This document shows positions 40,651 through 48,996 of a stretch of 64,000 bases of DNA, piece after piece. The stretch comes from Mycobacterium shinjukuense (lineage in GTDB: Bacteria > Actinomycetota > Actinomycetes > Mycobacteriales > Mycobacteriaceae), in contig NZ_AP022575.1 in assembly GCF_010730055.1 (NCBI RefSeq), forward strand, positions 682,001 through 746,000. The letters run 5' to 3'. The notes beneath the pieces were generated by a model. It saw nothing but the letters and a program-made list of their open reading frames with translations. It was not told where the DNA came from and did not search any database. How positions within the stretch are numbered: position 1 is the stretch's first letter; each line of letters begins with the position of its first letter. A program made the position numbers and the translations under genes.

Positions 40651-41936
40651 CGGCGCCGATCTGGCTTGCGTCGCCTCCGGAGGTGCATTCCGCCTTGCTC
40701 AGTGCCGGTCCGGGGCCTGGGTCGCTGCAGGGGGCCGCTGCGGCGTGGACGTCGCTGAGCTCCGAATACGCCTCGGCGGCAGAAGAACTCACCGCCATAC
40801 TGGCCGCGGTGCAGGCTGGAGCATGGCAGGGTCCGAGCGCCGAGCTGTATGTGGCCGCGAACGTGCCGTATGTGACCTGGTTGCTGCAGGCCAGCGTCGA
40901 CAGCGCGGCAACGGCCGGCCAGCATGAGGCCGCGGCGGCGGCCTATGTCAGCGCGCTGGCGGCGATGCCGACATTGGCGGAGTTGGCTGCCAACCACATG
41001 ACGCATGCGGTGTTGGTGGCAACCAATTTCTTTGGGATCAACACGATCCCGATCGCGCTCAACGAGGCCGACTACGTGCGGATGTGGATCCAGGCCGCCA
41101 CCACGATGAGCGTCTATGACGCCGTTGCGGGTGCGGCGCTGATGGCCACCCCCCACACCCCGCCGGCACCGGTCATCGTCAAACCTGGCGCCGGTACCGC
41201 CGGCGACATCGCGGCCACCGCCGGACAAACTCTCACGCCATTCCCATGGGAAGAGATTGTGGCGTTTTTACAACAAGTTTTCGCACAGTACCAGGTATAT
41301 CTGTACGCGTTGCTTTCCGAGCTCCCTGCCGTCACCGTAGTCGTGTTGAATCTCGCTGCGGATATCTTGGGTTTGAACCCCATTGCATTCGTTATCGAAT
41401 TGATTACCAACGCTCAGCTGTTGATGACGTTCGCTTATAATCTGGCTTTTGTCACGTACGGATTATTGTATGCCGCCGCCGGCGTAATAGAAATCATTTA
41501 TGACTGGGTTATTGGGAATTTGTTTGGTGTTGTTCCGGTTTTGGCTGCGGCCGTTGTTCCGGGGGTAGCCGGCGTGACGGGATTGGCCGCTGTGCCGGCG
41601 GCGGGTGTGGTGGCCGCGCCAGTCGCGGGGGTGGCTGCCGCGCCGGCGGCCGTGACTGTCGCGGCCGTGCAGCCGTTGCCGGGCGCGGAAACGTTATCGG
41701 CGCGGGCGCGGTTGGTGTCGGCGGTGGAGCCGAGTTCGGTGGGCTCGTCGGGGTCGGTGGCAGCTTCCGACCGGGGAGCCGGGGCGTTGGGGTTCGCCGG
41801 GACCGCCACGAAGGAGACCGTCGCGCAGCCTGGCGGGTTGATGGTGTTGGGGGGTGATGAGTTTGGTGGTGGTGGTCCGCGGGTGCCGATGCTGCCGGCT
41901 GCCTGGGACGCGGATTTGGTCGGCGCGGTCGGTTAA
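40647..41936 (+). CDS. PPE family protein (PPE47/48-like)
   Basis: This 429-residue protein has the 180-residue PPE domain: IWLASPPEVHSALLSAGPGP at the start, the WQG turn near 68 and NFFGINTIPIALNEADYVRMW near 125-145. A hydrophobic middle region (LPAVTVVVLNLAADILGLNP to YGLLYAAAGVIEIIYDWVIG) and an Ala/Val/Pro-rich tail follow, ending GPRVPMLPAAWDADLVGAVG. It lacks the SVP and PPW motifs as far as I can see. It is translated from an ATG overlapping the PE stop. The middle of the gene (41240-41520) is less GC-rich than its flanks. It is probably exported with the PE partner to the cell envelope. Confidence 0.9.
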   Translation: MTAPIWLASPPEVHSALLSAGPGPGSLQGAAAAWTSLSSEYASAAEELTAILAAVQAGAWQGPSAELYVAANVPYVTWLLQASVDSAATAGQHEAAAAAYVSALAAMPTLAELAANHMTHAVLVATNFFGINTIPIALNEADYVRMWIQAATTMSVYDAVAGAALMATPHTPPAPVIVKPGAGTAGDIAATAGQTLTPFPWEEIVAFLQQVFAQYQVYLYALLSELPAVTVVVLNLAADILGLNPIAFVIELITNAQLLMTFAYNLAFVTYGLLYAAAGVIEIIYDWVIGNLFGVVPVLAAAVVPGVAGVTGLAAVPAAGVVAAPVAGVAAAPAAVTVAAVQPLPGAETLSARARLVSAVEPSSVGSSGSVAASDRGAGALGFAGTATKETVAQPGGLMVLGGDEFGGGGPRVPMLPAAWDADLVGAVG

Positions 41937-42000
41937 GGGGGTATGTGAGCGTAACAATGTGATGGCCTAGCAAAGGGAAATTCGAATCGAGAGGATCATT

Positions 42001-42294
42001 ATGAGTCTGTTGGATGCCCATATTCCGCAGTTGGTCGCGTCGCAGTCGGCGTTTGCCGCTAAGGCGGCTTTGATGTGGCACACGATCGGTGAGGCCGAGC
42101 AGTCGGCGCTGTCGGCGCAAGCGTTTCACCAAGGAGAGTCCGCGGTGGCGTTTCAGGGCGCGCACGCTCGGTTCATGGAGGCTGCCGGCAAGATCAATAC
42201 CTTGCTGGATATCGCGCAAGCCAACTTGGGCGAGGCCGCGGGCACCTATGTGGCCGTCGATGCCGCCGCCGCGTCCAGCTACACCGGCTTCTAA
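42001..42294 (+). CDS. esxS: ESAT-6-like protein EsxS (EsxG paralogue)
   Basis: This 97-residue protein is a helix-turn-helix Esx protein: MSLLDAHIPQLVASQSAFAA with the turn AVAFQGAHARF, where Phe replaces Trp of WXG, as in the EsxG/EsxS type. The C-terminus AAASSYTGF is typical. It forms a heterodimer with EsxR and is exported by a type VII system; the paralogous EsxG-EsxH pair belongs to ESX-3 and iron/zinc homeostasis. GAGAGG precedes the ATG. It lies 64 bp after the PPE gene. It matches Rv3020c. Confidence 0.93.
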   Translation: MSLLDAHIPQLVASQSAFAAKAALMWHTIGEAEQSALSAQAFHQGESAVAFQGAHARFMEAAGKINTLLDIAQANLGEAAGTYVAVDAAAASSYTGF

Positions 42295-42327
42295 GATGCC
42301 CGCTTCCGACCTCTGAAAGGACTTGTG

Positions 42328-42618
42328 ATGTCGCAGATCATGTACAACTACCCGGCGATGACGGCGCATGCCGGCAACATGTCGGGCTATGCCGGCGCGT
42401 TGCACAGCCTGGGTGTGGATATCGCCAGTGAGCAGGCCGCGCTGTCGAATGCCTGGCAGGGTGATACCGGGATGACCTATCAGGGCTGGCAGGCCCAGTG
42501 GAACCAGGCCCTGGAGGAGCTGGTGCAGGCCTATCAGTCGATGGCTAGCACGCACGAATCCAACACCATGGCCATGCTGGCCCGGGACACCGCCGAAGCC
42601 GCCAAGTGGGGCGGCTAG
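42328..42618 (+). CDS. esxR: ESAT-6-like protein EsxR (EsxH paralogue)
   Basis: This 96-residue WXG100 protein has the motif SNAWQGDTG (WQG turn) near residue 43 and ends with a helix containing AMLARDTAEAAKWGG, the flexible tail that follows the YxxxD/E-type signal region. Its sequence closely matches the EsxH/EsxR group (MSQIMYNYPAMTAHAGNMSG). It pairs with EsxS. AAAGGA precedes the ATG at 42328; a GTG one codon upstream is also in frame. In M. tuberculosis this locus has a second PPE/PE/esxQ set beyond it; none is present here. Confidence 0.93.
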   Translation: MSQIMYNYPAMTAHAGNMSGYAGALHSLGVDIASEQAALSNAWQGDTGMTYQGWQAQWNQALEELVQAYQSMASTHESNTMAMLARDTAEAAKWGG

Positions 42619-42895
42619 CGCGGCGACGACGGGGTCGACCTCGGCCGAAATGGCCGGTGGGCTAGCGGGATTCCCAACCGAGCGTAGGTACTGGTTCCGA
42701 TCCCTTGGGGAACCGGCGCCGGCCCGGCGCGCCGAGTTCAATCTGTCGCCGTGCACGCCTGCCACCGCGACGGCCAGACCGCAACCACCGGATGGGCATC
42801 GACACCACCGGGGGCCGCGTTCTGGTCGGTGCGTCCGGTGCGGTCGACCGCGTGTGGGTTTCGCGGCCCGGTCGTCCGGACCGCGGCCCCAGAGC

Positions 42896-43528
42896 CTAAC
42901 GTGCCGGCACGTTGGCGGCCATGTTGGTCATCACGATGTCGGACACCGACTCCGGAAAGCCGCAGAAGGTGACTTCCAACAGGGTTACCGAAAGCACCCG
43001 ATAGTCGCGGCCGCAGTCGCCGGGCCGGATGTGCAGCGAGTCCCCGTCGGTCTGCCATCTGCCGACGAACAGCTGGCCGCTCGACGTCGTCGCGCAGTTG
43101 GCGACGGAGGCCACCAACTGGTCGAAGGCACGCCGCGCTGTATCGGCGTCGCGGTAGGCCGCGACCGCCTCGGAAATCAGACCGTGATCCGGCGGGTCTT
43201 GGAAGGTGGTCTTGTGGAAGGCTTCGACCTCGGGCCCAAAGGTCGCCGTTTCGGCGTAGATGAACCGGCATTCCCGCGGTGCCGTCTCGGCGAGGGCGTC
43301 GATGTCCACCGGATGCTTGCCGTCCATGGAGGGGATGATCGTCAGGTCCTCGCCGGCCCCGGTGATTGCGCGCATCCGGGATTGGTCCAACAGCAGCGTG
43401 TCGACGTCGAGCTCACCCGGTGGGGAGGCGCCGAAGCCGGGCATCGGCGTGCCGCCCACCACCCGTGTGCACGCCGCCGTCAGCGCGATCGCGGACACCC
43501 ACAGCAGCGGCCGTGTCAAGCTAGCCAT
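42896..43528 (-). CDS. lpqA: Lipoprotein LpqA with PknH-type sensor domain
   Basis: This 210-residue protein has a short signal peptide with lipobox LTAAC (Cys20). The mature part is like the extracellular PknH C-terminal domain family: RECRFIYAETATFGPEVEAFHKTTFQDPP, then AVAAYRDADTARRAFDQLVASVANC and a C-terminal segment with two further cysteines (GDCGRDYRV, VTFCGFP). These cysteines probably form two disulfides. It sits on the outer face of the membrane; the ligand is unknown. GGAAGGG precedes the ATG. It is divergent from the MetE-like gene. It matches Rv3016. Confidence 0.82.
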   Translation of the reverse strand: MASLTRPLLWVSAIALTAACTRVVGGTPMPGFGASPPGELDVDTLLLDQSRMRAITGAGEDLTIIPSMDGKHPVDIDALAETAPRECRFIYAETATFGPEVEAFHKTTFQDPPDHGLISEAVAAYRDADTARRAFDQLVASVANCATTSSGQLFVGRWQTDGDSLHIRPGDCGRDYRVLSVTLLEVTFCGFPESVSDIVMTNMAANVPAR

Positions 43529-43609
43529 CGGTAACCCTTCCGCGTCGAACCTACCCGCGCGGTCCGGCAGTACACACCCCTGGTGACCGCCGATGGTGGT
43601 GATGTCGAA

Positions 43610-43615
43610 TACGGT
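43610..43615 (+). promoter_or_regulatory. -10 hexamer TACGGT, leaderless start of the MetE-like gene
   Basis: TACGGT ends 6 nt before the GTG at 43622. Confidence 0.5.
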
Positions 43616-43621
43616 TGCCGG

Positions 43622-44635
43622 GTGAGTGTTTTCGCGACGGCCAGCGGCATCGGGTCCTGGCCCGGCACCGCCGCGCGGCCGGCCGCCGAGGTCGTTGTGG
43701 GTGAGTTGGCGGGCGCGTTGGCTCACCTTGTCGAACTGCCGGCCCGGGGAGTGGGCGCCGACCTGCTGGGGCGAGCCGGCGCGCTGCTGGTCGACGTGGC
43801 CATCGACACGGTGCCGCGCGGCTATCGGGTCGTCGCGCGTCCCGGCGCGGTGACGCGCAGGGCGGTCAGCTTGCTCGATGAGGACGTCGACGCCCTGGAA
43901 GAGGCCTGGGAGATGGCCGGCCTGCGAGGTGGCGGGCGGGCGGTCAAGCTGCAGGCTCCCGGGCCGATCACGCTGGCGGCGGGGTTGGAGCTGGCCAACG
44001 GCCACCGGGCGATCACCGACCCGGGCGCGGTGCGCGACCTGGCCGCGTCACTGGCCGAAGGCGTCGCCGCCCACCGAGCGGTGCTGGCCCGTCGCCTCGA
44101 CACGCCGGTGGTGGTGCAGTTCGACGAACCGTCACTGCCGGCGGCGCTGGGCGGGCGGCTGACCGGGGTGACCGCGTTGAGCCCGGTTGCCCCGCTCGAC
44201 GAGGCGGTGGCCGGTGCACAGCTGCAGACCTGCGTGCGGGCGGCCGGCGCGGATGTGCTGCTGCACAGCTGCGCGCCGGGACTGCCGTGGAATCTGTTGC
44301 AGCGCAGCGGGTTTAGCGCCATATCGGTGAATGCCGGCACGGTGCGGGCGGCGGACCTGGACAACATGTCGGCATTCGTCGAGTCGGGCGGCACCCTCGT
44401 GCTGGGCGTGGTGGCCGCCACCGAACCGGAGCGGCGGCCGGCGGTGGAAGAGGTGGCCGCCGCGGTGGTGGCGGTCACCGATCGGCTCGGCTTCGGCCGG
44501 TCGGTGCTGTCCGATCGCGTCGGCATCACCCCGGTATGCGGCCTGGCCGAGGCAACCCCGCAGTGGGCGCGGACCGCGATCGGACTTGCCCGGCGGGCCG
44601 CCGAGGCGTTGGCGGCCGACCCGGACTTTGGCTGA
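43622..44635 (+). CDS. MetE C-terminal-like (Meth_synt_2) protein (Rv3015c-like)
   Basis: This 337-residue TIM-barrel protein resembles the C-terminal catalytic half of cobalamin-independent methionine synthase. It starts ATASGIGSWPGT, has QAPGPITLA near residue 118, VVQFDEPSLP near 160 and the HXC pair of zinc ligands in LLHSCAPG near 216, with a further Cys in GITPVCGLA near 302. The N-terminal folate-binding half of MetE is absent, so it is not a normal methionine synthase; it may be a methyltransferase using another donor. It has the length of Rv3015c. The stop is 5 bp from the convergent PE_PGRS end. Confidence 0.82.
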   Translation: MSVFATASGIGSWPGTAARPAAEVVVGELAGALAHLVELPARGVGADLLGRAGALLVDVAIDTVPRGYRVVARPGAVTRRAVSLLDEDVDALEEAWEMAGLRGGGRAVKLQAPGPITLAAGLELANGHRAITDPGAVRDLAASLAEGVAAHRAVLARRLDTPVVVQFDEPSLPAALGGRLTGVTALSPVAPLDEAVAGAQLQTCVRAAGADVLLHSCAPGLPWNLLQRSGFSAISVNAGTVRAADLDNMSAFVESGGTLVLGVVAATEPERRPAVEEVAAAVVAVTDRLGFGRSVLSDRVGITPVCGLAEATPQWARTAIGLARRAAEALAADPDFG

Positions 44636-44640
44636 CCGTG

Positions 44641-45263
44641 TCAGCCCGGACGCCCGGACTCGCCGAGCGCCCCGGTGGCACCCTGATCGCCGGTGTTGCC
44701 GGTGACGCCCGGGATAGACCCCTTTCCGCCGACCCCGCCCTGACCGCCGGCCCCGCCGGCCCCGCCCATCCCGCCGTTGCCGATCAGCCCGGCGCTGCCG
44801 CCGGCCCCGCCGGCCTGCCCGGGCCCGCCGGCCCCGCCGTTGCCGCCGTTGCCGTCCAACAGCCCGCCGGGTCCGCCGGGCTGCCCCGGCGCGCCGTCGG
44901 TGCCGTTGCCGATCAGCGGACGCCCCAACAGCGCCTGGGTGGGTGTGGTCACGGTGTTGAGCAGCTGTTGTTCCAGCGTCGCGTTGGCGGCCTCGGCGGC
45001 CACATACCGATCCACGCCGGCGGCCAGGGCGCGGGTGAATTGGTCATGAAAGGCCGCCGCCTGCCCCGCGGCCGCCTGATACGCCCGGGCGTGCGCCCCG
45101 AACAGCGCCGCGATGGCCACCGAAACCTCGTCCGCGGCGTCCGCCGCCACCCTCGTCGTCTGGGCCGCAGCTGCCACACTGGCCGCGTTGATCGTCGAGC
45201 CGATCCGGCCAAGTCCGTGGCCGCCGCCGCTAGTGCTTCGGGAGCCGCGATCAGAAACGACAT
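44641..45263 (-). pseudogene. Frameshifted PE_PGRS gene
   Basis: On the minus strand an ATG at 45263 starts a clear PE domain (MSFLIAAPEALAAAATDLAG), which then leaves frame. The next frame continues it exactly from RIGSTINAASVAAAAQTT through QAAAFHDQFTRALAAGVDRY and the linker LLGRPLIGNGTDGAPG into a short Gly-rich PGRS part of about 80 residues, ending at 44641. The break is at 45205-45210, where CCGGCC is one base shorter than the CCGGGCC needed for the consensus DLARIGS. Either the gene is dead, or the base is a sequencing or phase-variation event. The downstream frame lacks stops, so decay would be recent. It is divergent from ligA. Confidence 0.85.
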
Positions 45264-45410
45264 GGCGCACCCCATCACCGAGTAATTAACGCGGCCGATG
45301 ATATCGCGCTGCCCGGCAAGGCATCCCGGAATCGCGCGAATGCGCCACTGAGATGGGGCCGAAGTGTTGTCACGGTCAACGCCGCAACTCCGCGTGTCAG
45401 CCTGCTCGGT

Positions 45411-45416
45411 TAGCCT
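45411..45416 (+). promoter_or_regulatory. -10 hexamer TAGCCT, leaderless start of ligA
   Basis: TAGCCT ends 6 nt before the GTG at 45423. Confidence 0.5.
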
Positions 45417-45422
45417 GCCAGG

Positions 45423-47513
45423 GTGAGCGCGGCTGAAGAACCCACACCGCCGGATGTGTTGCGGCAGTGGCGGGAACTGGCCGAGGAGGTGCGCGAACAC
45501 CAGTTCCGCTACTACGTGCGTAACGCGCCCACCATCTCCGACGCGGAGTTCGACACGCTGCTGCGCCGCCTGGAGGCCCTCGAGGAGCGGTATCCGGAGC
45601 TGCGCACCCCCGACTCGCCCACCCAGCTGGTCGGCGGCGCCGGGTTCGCCACGGAATTCGAGCCCGTCGAGCACCTGGAACGGATGCTGAGCCTGGACAA
45701 CGCGTTCAGCGCCGACGAACTCACCGCCTGGGCCGGTCGCGTCCACGCCGAGGTCGGCGACGACGCCCACTATCTGTGTGAGCTCAAGATCGACGGCGTC
45801 GCGCTGTCCCTGGTCTACCGCGGCGGACGGCTGACCCGGGCCTCCACCCGGGGGGACGGTCGCACCGGCGAGGATGTCACCCTCAACGCTCGCACCATCG
45901 CCGACGTCCCCGAGCGGCTCACCGCCAGCGACGCCTACCCGGTGCCCGAGGTCCTCGAGGTCCGCGGCGAGGTGTTCTTTCGGGTGGCCGACTTCCAGGC
46001 GCTCAACACCAGCCTGATCGAGGAGGGCAAGGCGCCGTTCGCCAACCCCCGCAACAGCGCGGCGGGGTCGCTGCGCCAGAAAGATCCGGCGGTCACCGCG
46101 CGCCGCCGGCTGCGGATGATCTGCCACGGGCTGGGCCACACCGAAGGCTTTCGACCGGCCACCCTGCACGACGGCTACCGGGCGCTGCGGGACTGGGGGC
46201 TGCCGGTTTCCGAGCACACCACGCTGGTGGACGACCTGGCCGGTGTGCGCGAGCGGATCGACTACTGGGGCGAGCACCGTCACGAGGTGGGCTACGAAAT
46301 CGACGGCGTGGTCGTCAAGGTCGACGAGGTGGCGCTGCAGCGGCGGCTGGGTTCCACCTCGCGGGCCCCGCGCTGGGCCATCGCCTACAAATACCCACCC
46401 GAGGAGGCCCAGACCAAGCTGCTCGACATCCGGGTGAACGTGGGCCGCACCGGGCGGATCACACCGTTCGCGTTCATGACACCGGTCAAGGTGGCCGGGT
46501 CGACGGTGGCGCAGGCCACGTTGCACAACGCCTCGGAGGTCAAGCGCAAGGGCGTGCTGATCGGCGACACCGTGGTGATCCGCAAGGCCGGCGACGTGAT
46601 CCCCGAGGTGCTAGGACCCGTGGTCGACCTGCGCGACGGATCCGAACGCGAATTCGTCATGCCCACCACGTGCCCGGAGTGTGGTACCGCGTTGGCGCCG
46701 GAGAAGGAGGGCGACGTCGACATCCGTTGCCCCAACGCCCGCGGCTGCCCGGGGCAACTGCGGGAGCGAGTTTTTCACGTCGCCAGCCGCAGCGCCTTGG
46801 ATATCGAGGTGCTGGGCTACGAGGCGGGTGTGGCGCTCTTGCAGGCGAAGGTGATCGCCGACGAGGGCGACCTGTTCGCGCTGACCGAGCAGGACTTGCT
46901 GCGCACCGACCTGTTCCGCACCAAGGCCGGCGAATTATCGGCCAACGGCCGGCGGCTGCTGGCCAACCTCGACAAGGCCAAGGCCGCACCGCTGTGGCGG
47001 GTGCTGGTGGCGCTGTCGATCCGCCATGTCGGCCCGACCGCGGCACGGGCCCTGGCCACCGAGTTCGGCAGCCTCGACGCCATTGCCGCCGCGTCCACCG
47101 AGCAGCTGGCCGCCGTCGAGGGGGTGGGGCCGACCATTGCCGACGCGGTCGCCGAGTGGTTCACCCTCGACTGGCACCGCGAGATCGTCGCCAAGTGGCG
47201 GGCGGCCGGGGTGCGGATGGCCGACGAGCGTGACGAGAGTGTGCCACGCACCCTGGCCGGGCTGACCATCGTGGTCACCGGCTCGTTGACGGGTTTCTCC
47301 CGCGACGACGCCAAGGAAGCGATCGTGGCCCGCGGCGGCAAGGCCGCCGGGTCGGTGTCGAGGAAGACCTCCTATGTCGTGGTCGGCGACTCGCCTGGCT
47401 CCAAATACGACAAGGCGGTGGAGCTGGGGGTGCCCATTCTCGACGAGGACGGGTTTCGAAAACTGTTGGCCGGCGGCCCCCCGGACACCGGCGACGCCGA
47501 CGCGGTGCCATAG
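45423..47513 (+). CDS. ligA: NAD+-dependent DNA ligase LigA
   Basis: LigA (696 residues) seals nicks during replication and repair. Domain Ia, with the NAD+/NMN-binding YYVRNAPTISDAEFD near residue 36, precedes the nucleotidyltransferase domain, with the adenylated Lys in ELKIDGVALS near residue 122. An OB fold, the four-Cys zinc finger (CPECGTALAPEKEGDVDIRC, then CPGQL), HhH repeats near 500-600 and a C-terminal BRCT domain from about residue 610 (GLTIVVTGSLTGFSRDDAKE) follow. The GTG start is at leaderless distance from TAGCCT. It matches Rv3014c. Confidence 0.97.
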   Translation: MSAAEEPTPPDVLRQWRELAEEVREHQFRYYVRNAPTISDAEFDTLLRRLEALEERYPELRTPDSPTQLVGGAGFATEFEPVEHLERMLSLDNAFSADELTAWAGRVHAEVGDDAHYLCELKIDGVALSLVYRGGRLTRASTRGDGRTGEDVTLNARTIADVPERLTASDAYPVPEVLEVRGEVFFRVADFQALNTSLIEEGKAPFANPRNSAAGSLRQKDPAVTARRRLRMICHGLGHTEGFRPATLHDGYRALRDWGLPVSEHTTLVDDLAGVRERIDYWGEHRHEVGYEIDGVVVKVDEVALQRRLGSTSRAPRWAIAYKYPPEEAQTKLLDIRVNVGRTGRITPFAFMTPVKVAGSTVAQATLHNASEVKRKGVLIGDTVVIRKAGDVIPEVLGPVVDLRDGSEREFVMPTTCPECGTALAPEKEGDVDIRCPNARGCPGQLRERVFHVASRSALDIEVLGYEAGVALLQAKVIADEGDLFALTEQDLLRTDLFRTKAGELSANGRRLLANLDKAKAAPLWRVLVALSIRHVGPTAARALATEFGSLDAIAAASTEQLAAVEGVGPTIADAVAEWFTLDWHREIVAKWRAAGVRMADERDESVPRTLAGLTIVVTGSLTGFSRDDAKEAIVARGGKAAGSVSRKTSYVVVGDSPGSKYDKAVELGVPILDEDGFRKLLAGGPPDTGDADAVP

Positions 47514-47519
47514 TGGGGG

Positions 47520-47948
47520 ATGCCGTTATATCAATGCCTTGTCCCGGCGGGTTCGCTGAGCGTCGAAACCCGCGCCACGCTGGCCGAAGCGATCACCGAA
47601 ATTCACTGCACCGTCACGGGTGCGCCGCGCGGATTCGTCAACGTTGTGTTCGTGGAGTACGACCCGTCGACGTACTTCACCGCGGGTAAACCCAACTCCT
47701 GTTCGGTGATCAGTGGGAACATCCGCGCCGGCCGGGATCGCCAGACGCGGGCGCGACTGCTCACCGAGCTATCGCGATCCTGGGTGGCGATCACCGGCCA
47801 GGATCCCCGCTCACTGCTGATCGGCCTCAACGAGCTCGACCCCACCTCGGTGATGGAAGCCGGGCTGATCATGCCGGCACCCGGTGAAGAGGCCGACTGG
47901 CTCGAGAAAAACCAGCACGTGCTCGGCGAGCTGCTGTCCAGCCGGTAG
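47520..47948 (+). CDS. cis-CaaD-like tautomerase superfamily protein
   Basis: This 142-residue protein starts MPLYQC, so that Pro becomes N-terminal after Met removal. It has the length and layout of cis-3-chloroacrylic acid dehalogenase relatives. Counting from that Pro, catalytic-type residues His28, Arg68, Arg71 and Glu112 are present; the position of the conserved active-site Tyr (IGLNEL) is Ile or Gly. The family isomerises or hydrates unsaturated 2-oxo or haloacid compounds. It lies 6 bp after ligA, and I know of no equivalent here in M. tuberculosis, so it is probably an insertion. It is tail to tail with the ACT gene. Confidence 0.72.
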   Translation: MPLYQCLVPAGSLSVETRATLAEAITEIHCTVTGAPRGFVNVVFVEYDPSTYFTAGKPNSCSVISGNIRAGRDRQTRARLLTELSRSWVAITGQDPRSLLIGLNELDPTSVMEAGLIMPAPGEEADWLEKNQHVLGELLSSR

Positions 47949-47955
47949 CCGCGGT

Positions 47956-48612
47956 TCAGCGCAACATCGTCGCCACAATGCCGGCCAGGTAGCCCAGCCG
48001 AGCCACCTCCGACGGCCGGAATTCCGGGCCCGGCCGGCCCAACACCACCGCGGTGTGCGGGTCACCCAACGGAGCCGCCACCATGGTGGTGTCCATGTCG
48101 CGCCAGGCCTTCGGCACCCACTCGGCGTCCCCGTCAAGCGGCACCGCCCGCTCGATCGGCAGCCAGGGCGCGGTGGCCGCTCGGGTTTCCGGCGCACCCG
48201 GGCTGCCCGCCAGGCGGTGCAGCCGTCCCCGCGAACTGCGCAACACCGTGCACCAGCTCACCCGCAGCACCCGGGGCGCCTCGTTGACCAACACCCGCAG
48301 CCTGGACTCGCTGTCGCCGGCCGCGGCCACATGGTCGAGAAGTTCCAGCTCGCGGTGTGCTTCCAGCAGCCCGGTGTGCGGGCGCAGGCTGTCCACCCGG
48401 ACACCGTGCAGTGACTCCGCGGCGGTGATCAGGGTGTCGGGCATCGCGCCTGGGGGCAGTTCGACCACCAGGTCGTCGATCGCGTAGCCGTTGCTGCGCT
48501 CGACCACGTCGAGCGACAGGATGTCGGCGCCCACCGAACCGAGCGCGACCGCCAACGACCCCAGGCTGCCCGGTCGGTCGACGAGCTCGATGCGCAACAA
48601 ATACGACGCCAC
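47956..48612 (-). CDS. ACT-domain protein (Rv3013-like)
   Basis: This 218-residue protein has an N-terminal ACT domain (YLLRIELVDRPGSLGSLAVAL, residues about 4-75), then a helical linker and a C-terminal GAF-like region (TTMVAAPLGDPHTAVVLGRPG). ACT domains bind amino acids and regulate metabolism. No enzyme or DNA-binding domain is attached, so it may control a partner protein. The GTG at 48612 gives the M. tuberculosis length; AACAGT lies 7 nt upstream. It is divergent from gatC. Confidence 0.82.
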   Translation of the reverse strand: MASYLLRIELVDRPGSLGSLAVALGSVGADILSLDVVERSNGYAIDDLVVELPPGAMPDTLITAAESLHGVRVDSLRPHTGLLEAHRELELLDHVAAAGDSESRLRVLVNEAPRVLRVSWCTVLRSSRGRLHRLAGSPGAPETRAATAPWLPIERAVPLDGDAEWVPKAWRDMDTTMVAAPLGDPHTAVVLGRPGPEFRPSEVARLGYLAGIVATMLR

Positions 48613-48682
48613 GGCCAACACTGTTGCACAGCGCTGCCCGCACGGCATTTCGGCGGCCGGCGTCGGCGGTGCGGCCACCCGT

Positions 48683-48688
48683 TAGGCT
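48683..48688 (+). promoter_or_regulatory. -10 hexamer TAGGCT, leaderless start of gatC
   Basis: TAGGCT ends 8 nt before the GTG at 48697. Confidence 0.5.
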
Positions 48689-48696
48689 TTTCGCTC

Positions 48697-48996
48697 GTGT
48701 CCCAGATCTCCCGCGACGAGGTGGCCCACCTCGCCCGGCTTGCCCGGCTGGCGTTGACCGAGACCGAGCTGGACAGCTTCGCCGGCCAACTCGACGCCAT
48801 CCTGACCCACGTCAGCCAGATCCAGGCCGTCGACGTCACTGGCGTGGAGGCCACCGACAATCCGCTCACCGACGTCAACGTCACCCGCCCGGACGAGAGC
48901 GTGCCGTCCCTGACCCAGCGGCAGGCGCTCGACCAGGCGCCCGAGGCCGTCGACGGCCGCTTCGCGGTCCCGCAGATCTTGGGGGACGAGCAGTGA
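48697..48996 (+). CDS. gatC: Asp/Glu-tRNA amidotransferase subunit GatC
   Basis: GatC (99 residues) is the small subunit that wraps around GatA and links it to GatB. It begins ISRDEVAHLARLARLALTE and contains FAGQLDAILTHVSQIQAVDV and the C-terminal DVNVTRPDESVPSL segment typical of the family. GatCAB converts Glu-tRNA(Gln) and Asp-tRNA(Asn) to the amidated forms; mycobacteria lack GlnRS and need it. Its stop overlaps the gatA start (GTGA). gatB is separated by pfkA. It matches Rv3012c. Confidence 0.95.
   Translation: MSQISRDEVAHLARLARLALTETELDSFAGQLDAILTHVSQIQAVDVTGVEATDNPLTDVNVTRPDESVPSLTQRQALDQAPEAVDGRFAVPQILGDEQ

Noticed and set aside
42619..42895. Possible coding frame between esxR and lpqA
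   Set aside because: Frames here are Arg/Pro-rich without a start signal or family similarity, and they continue antisense to lpqA. I see nothing in this 277-bp gap.
43529..43621. Cobalamin riboswitch before the MetE-like gene
   Set aside because: The 93-bp divergent gap is too short, lacks a B12-box-like sequence, and the gene appears leaderless.
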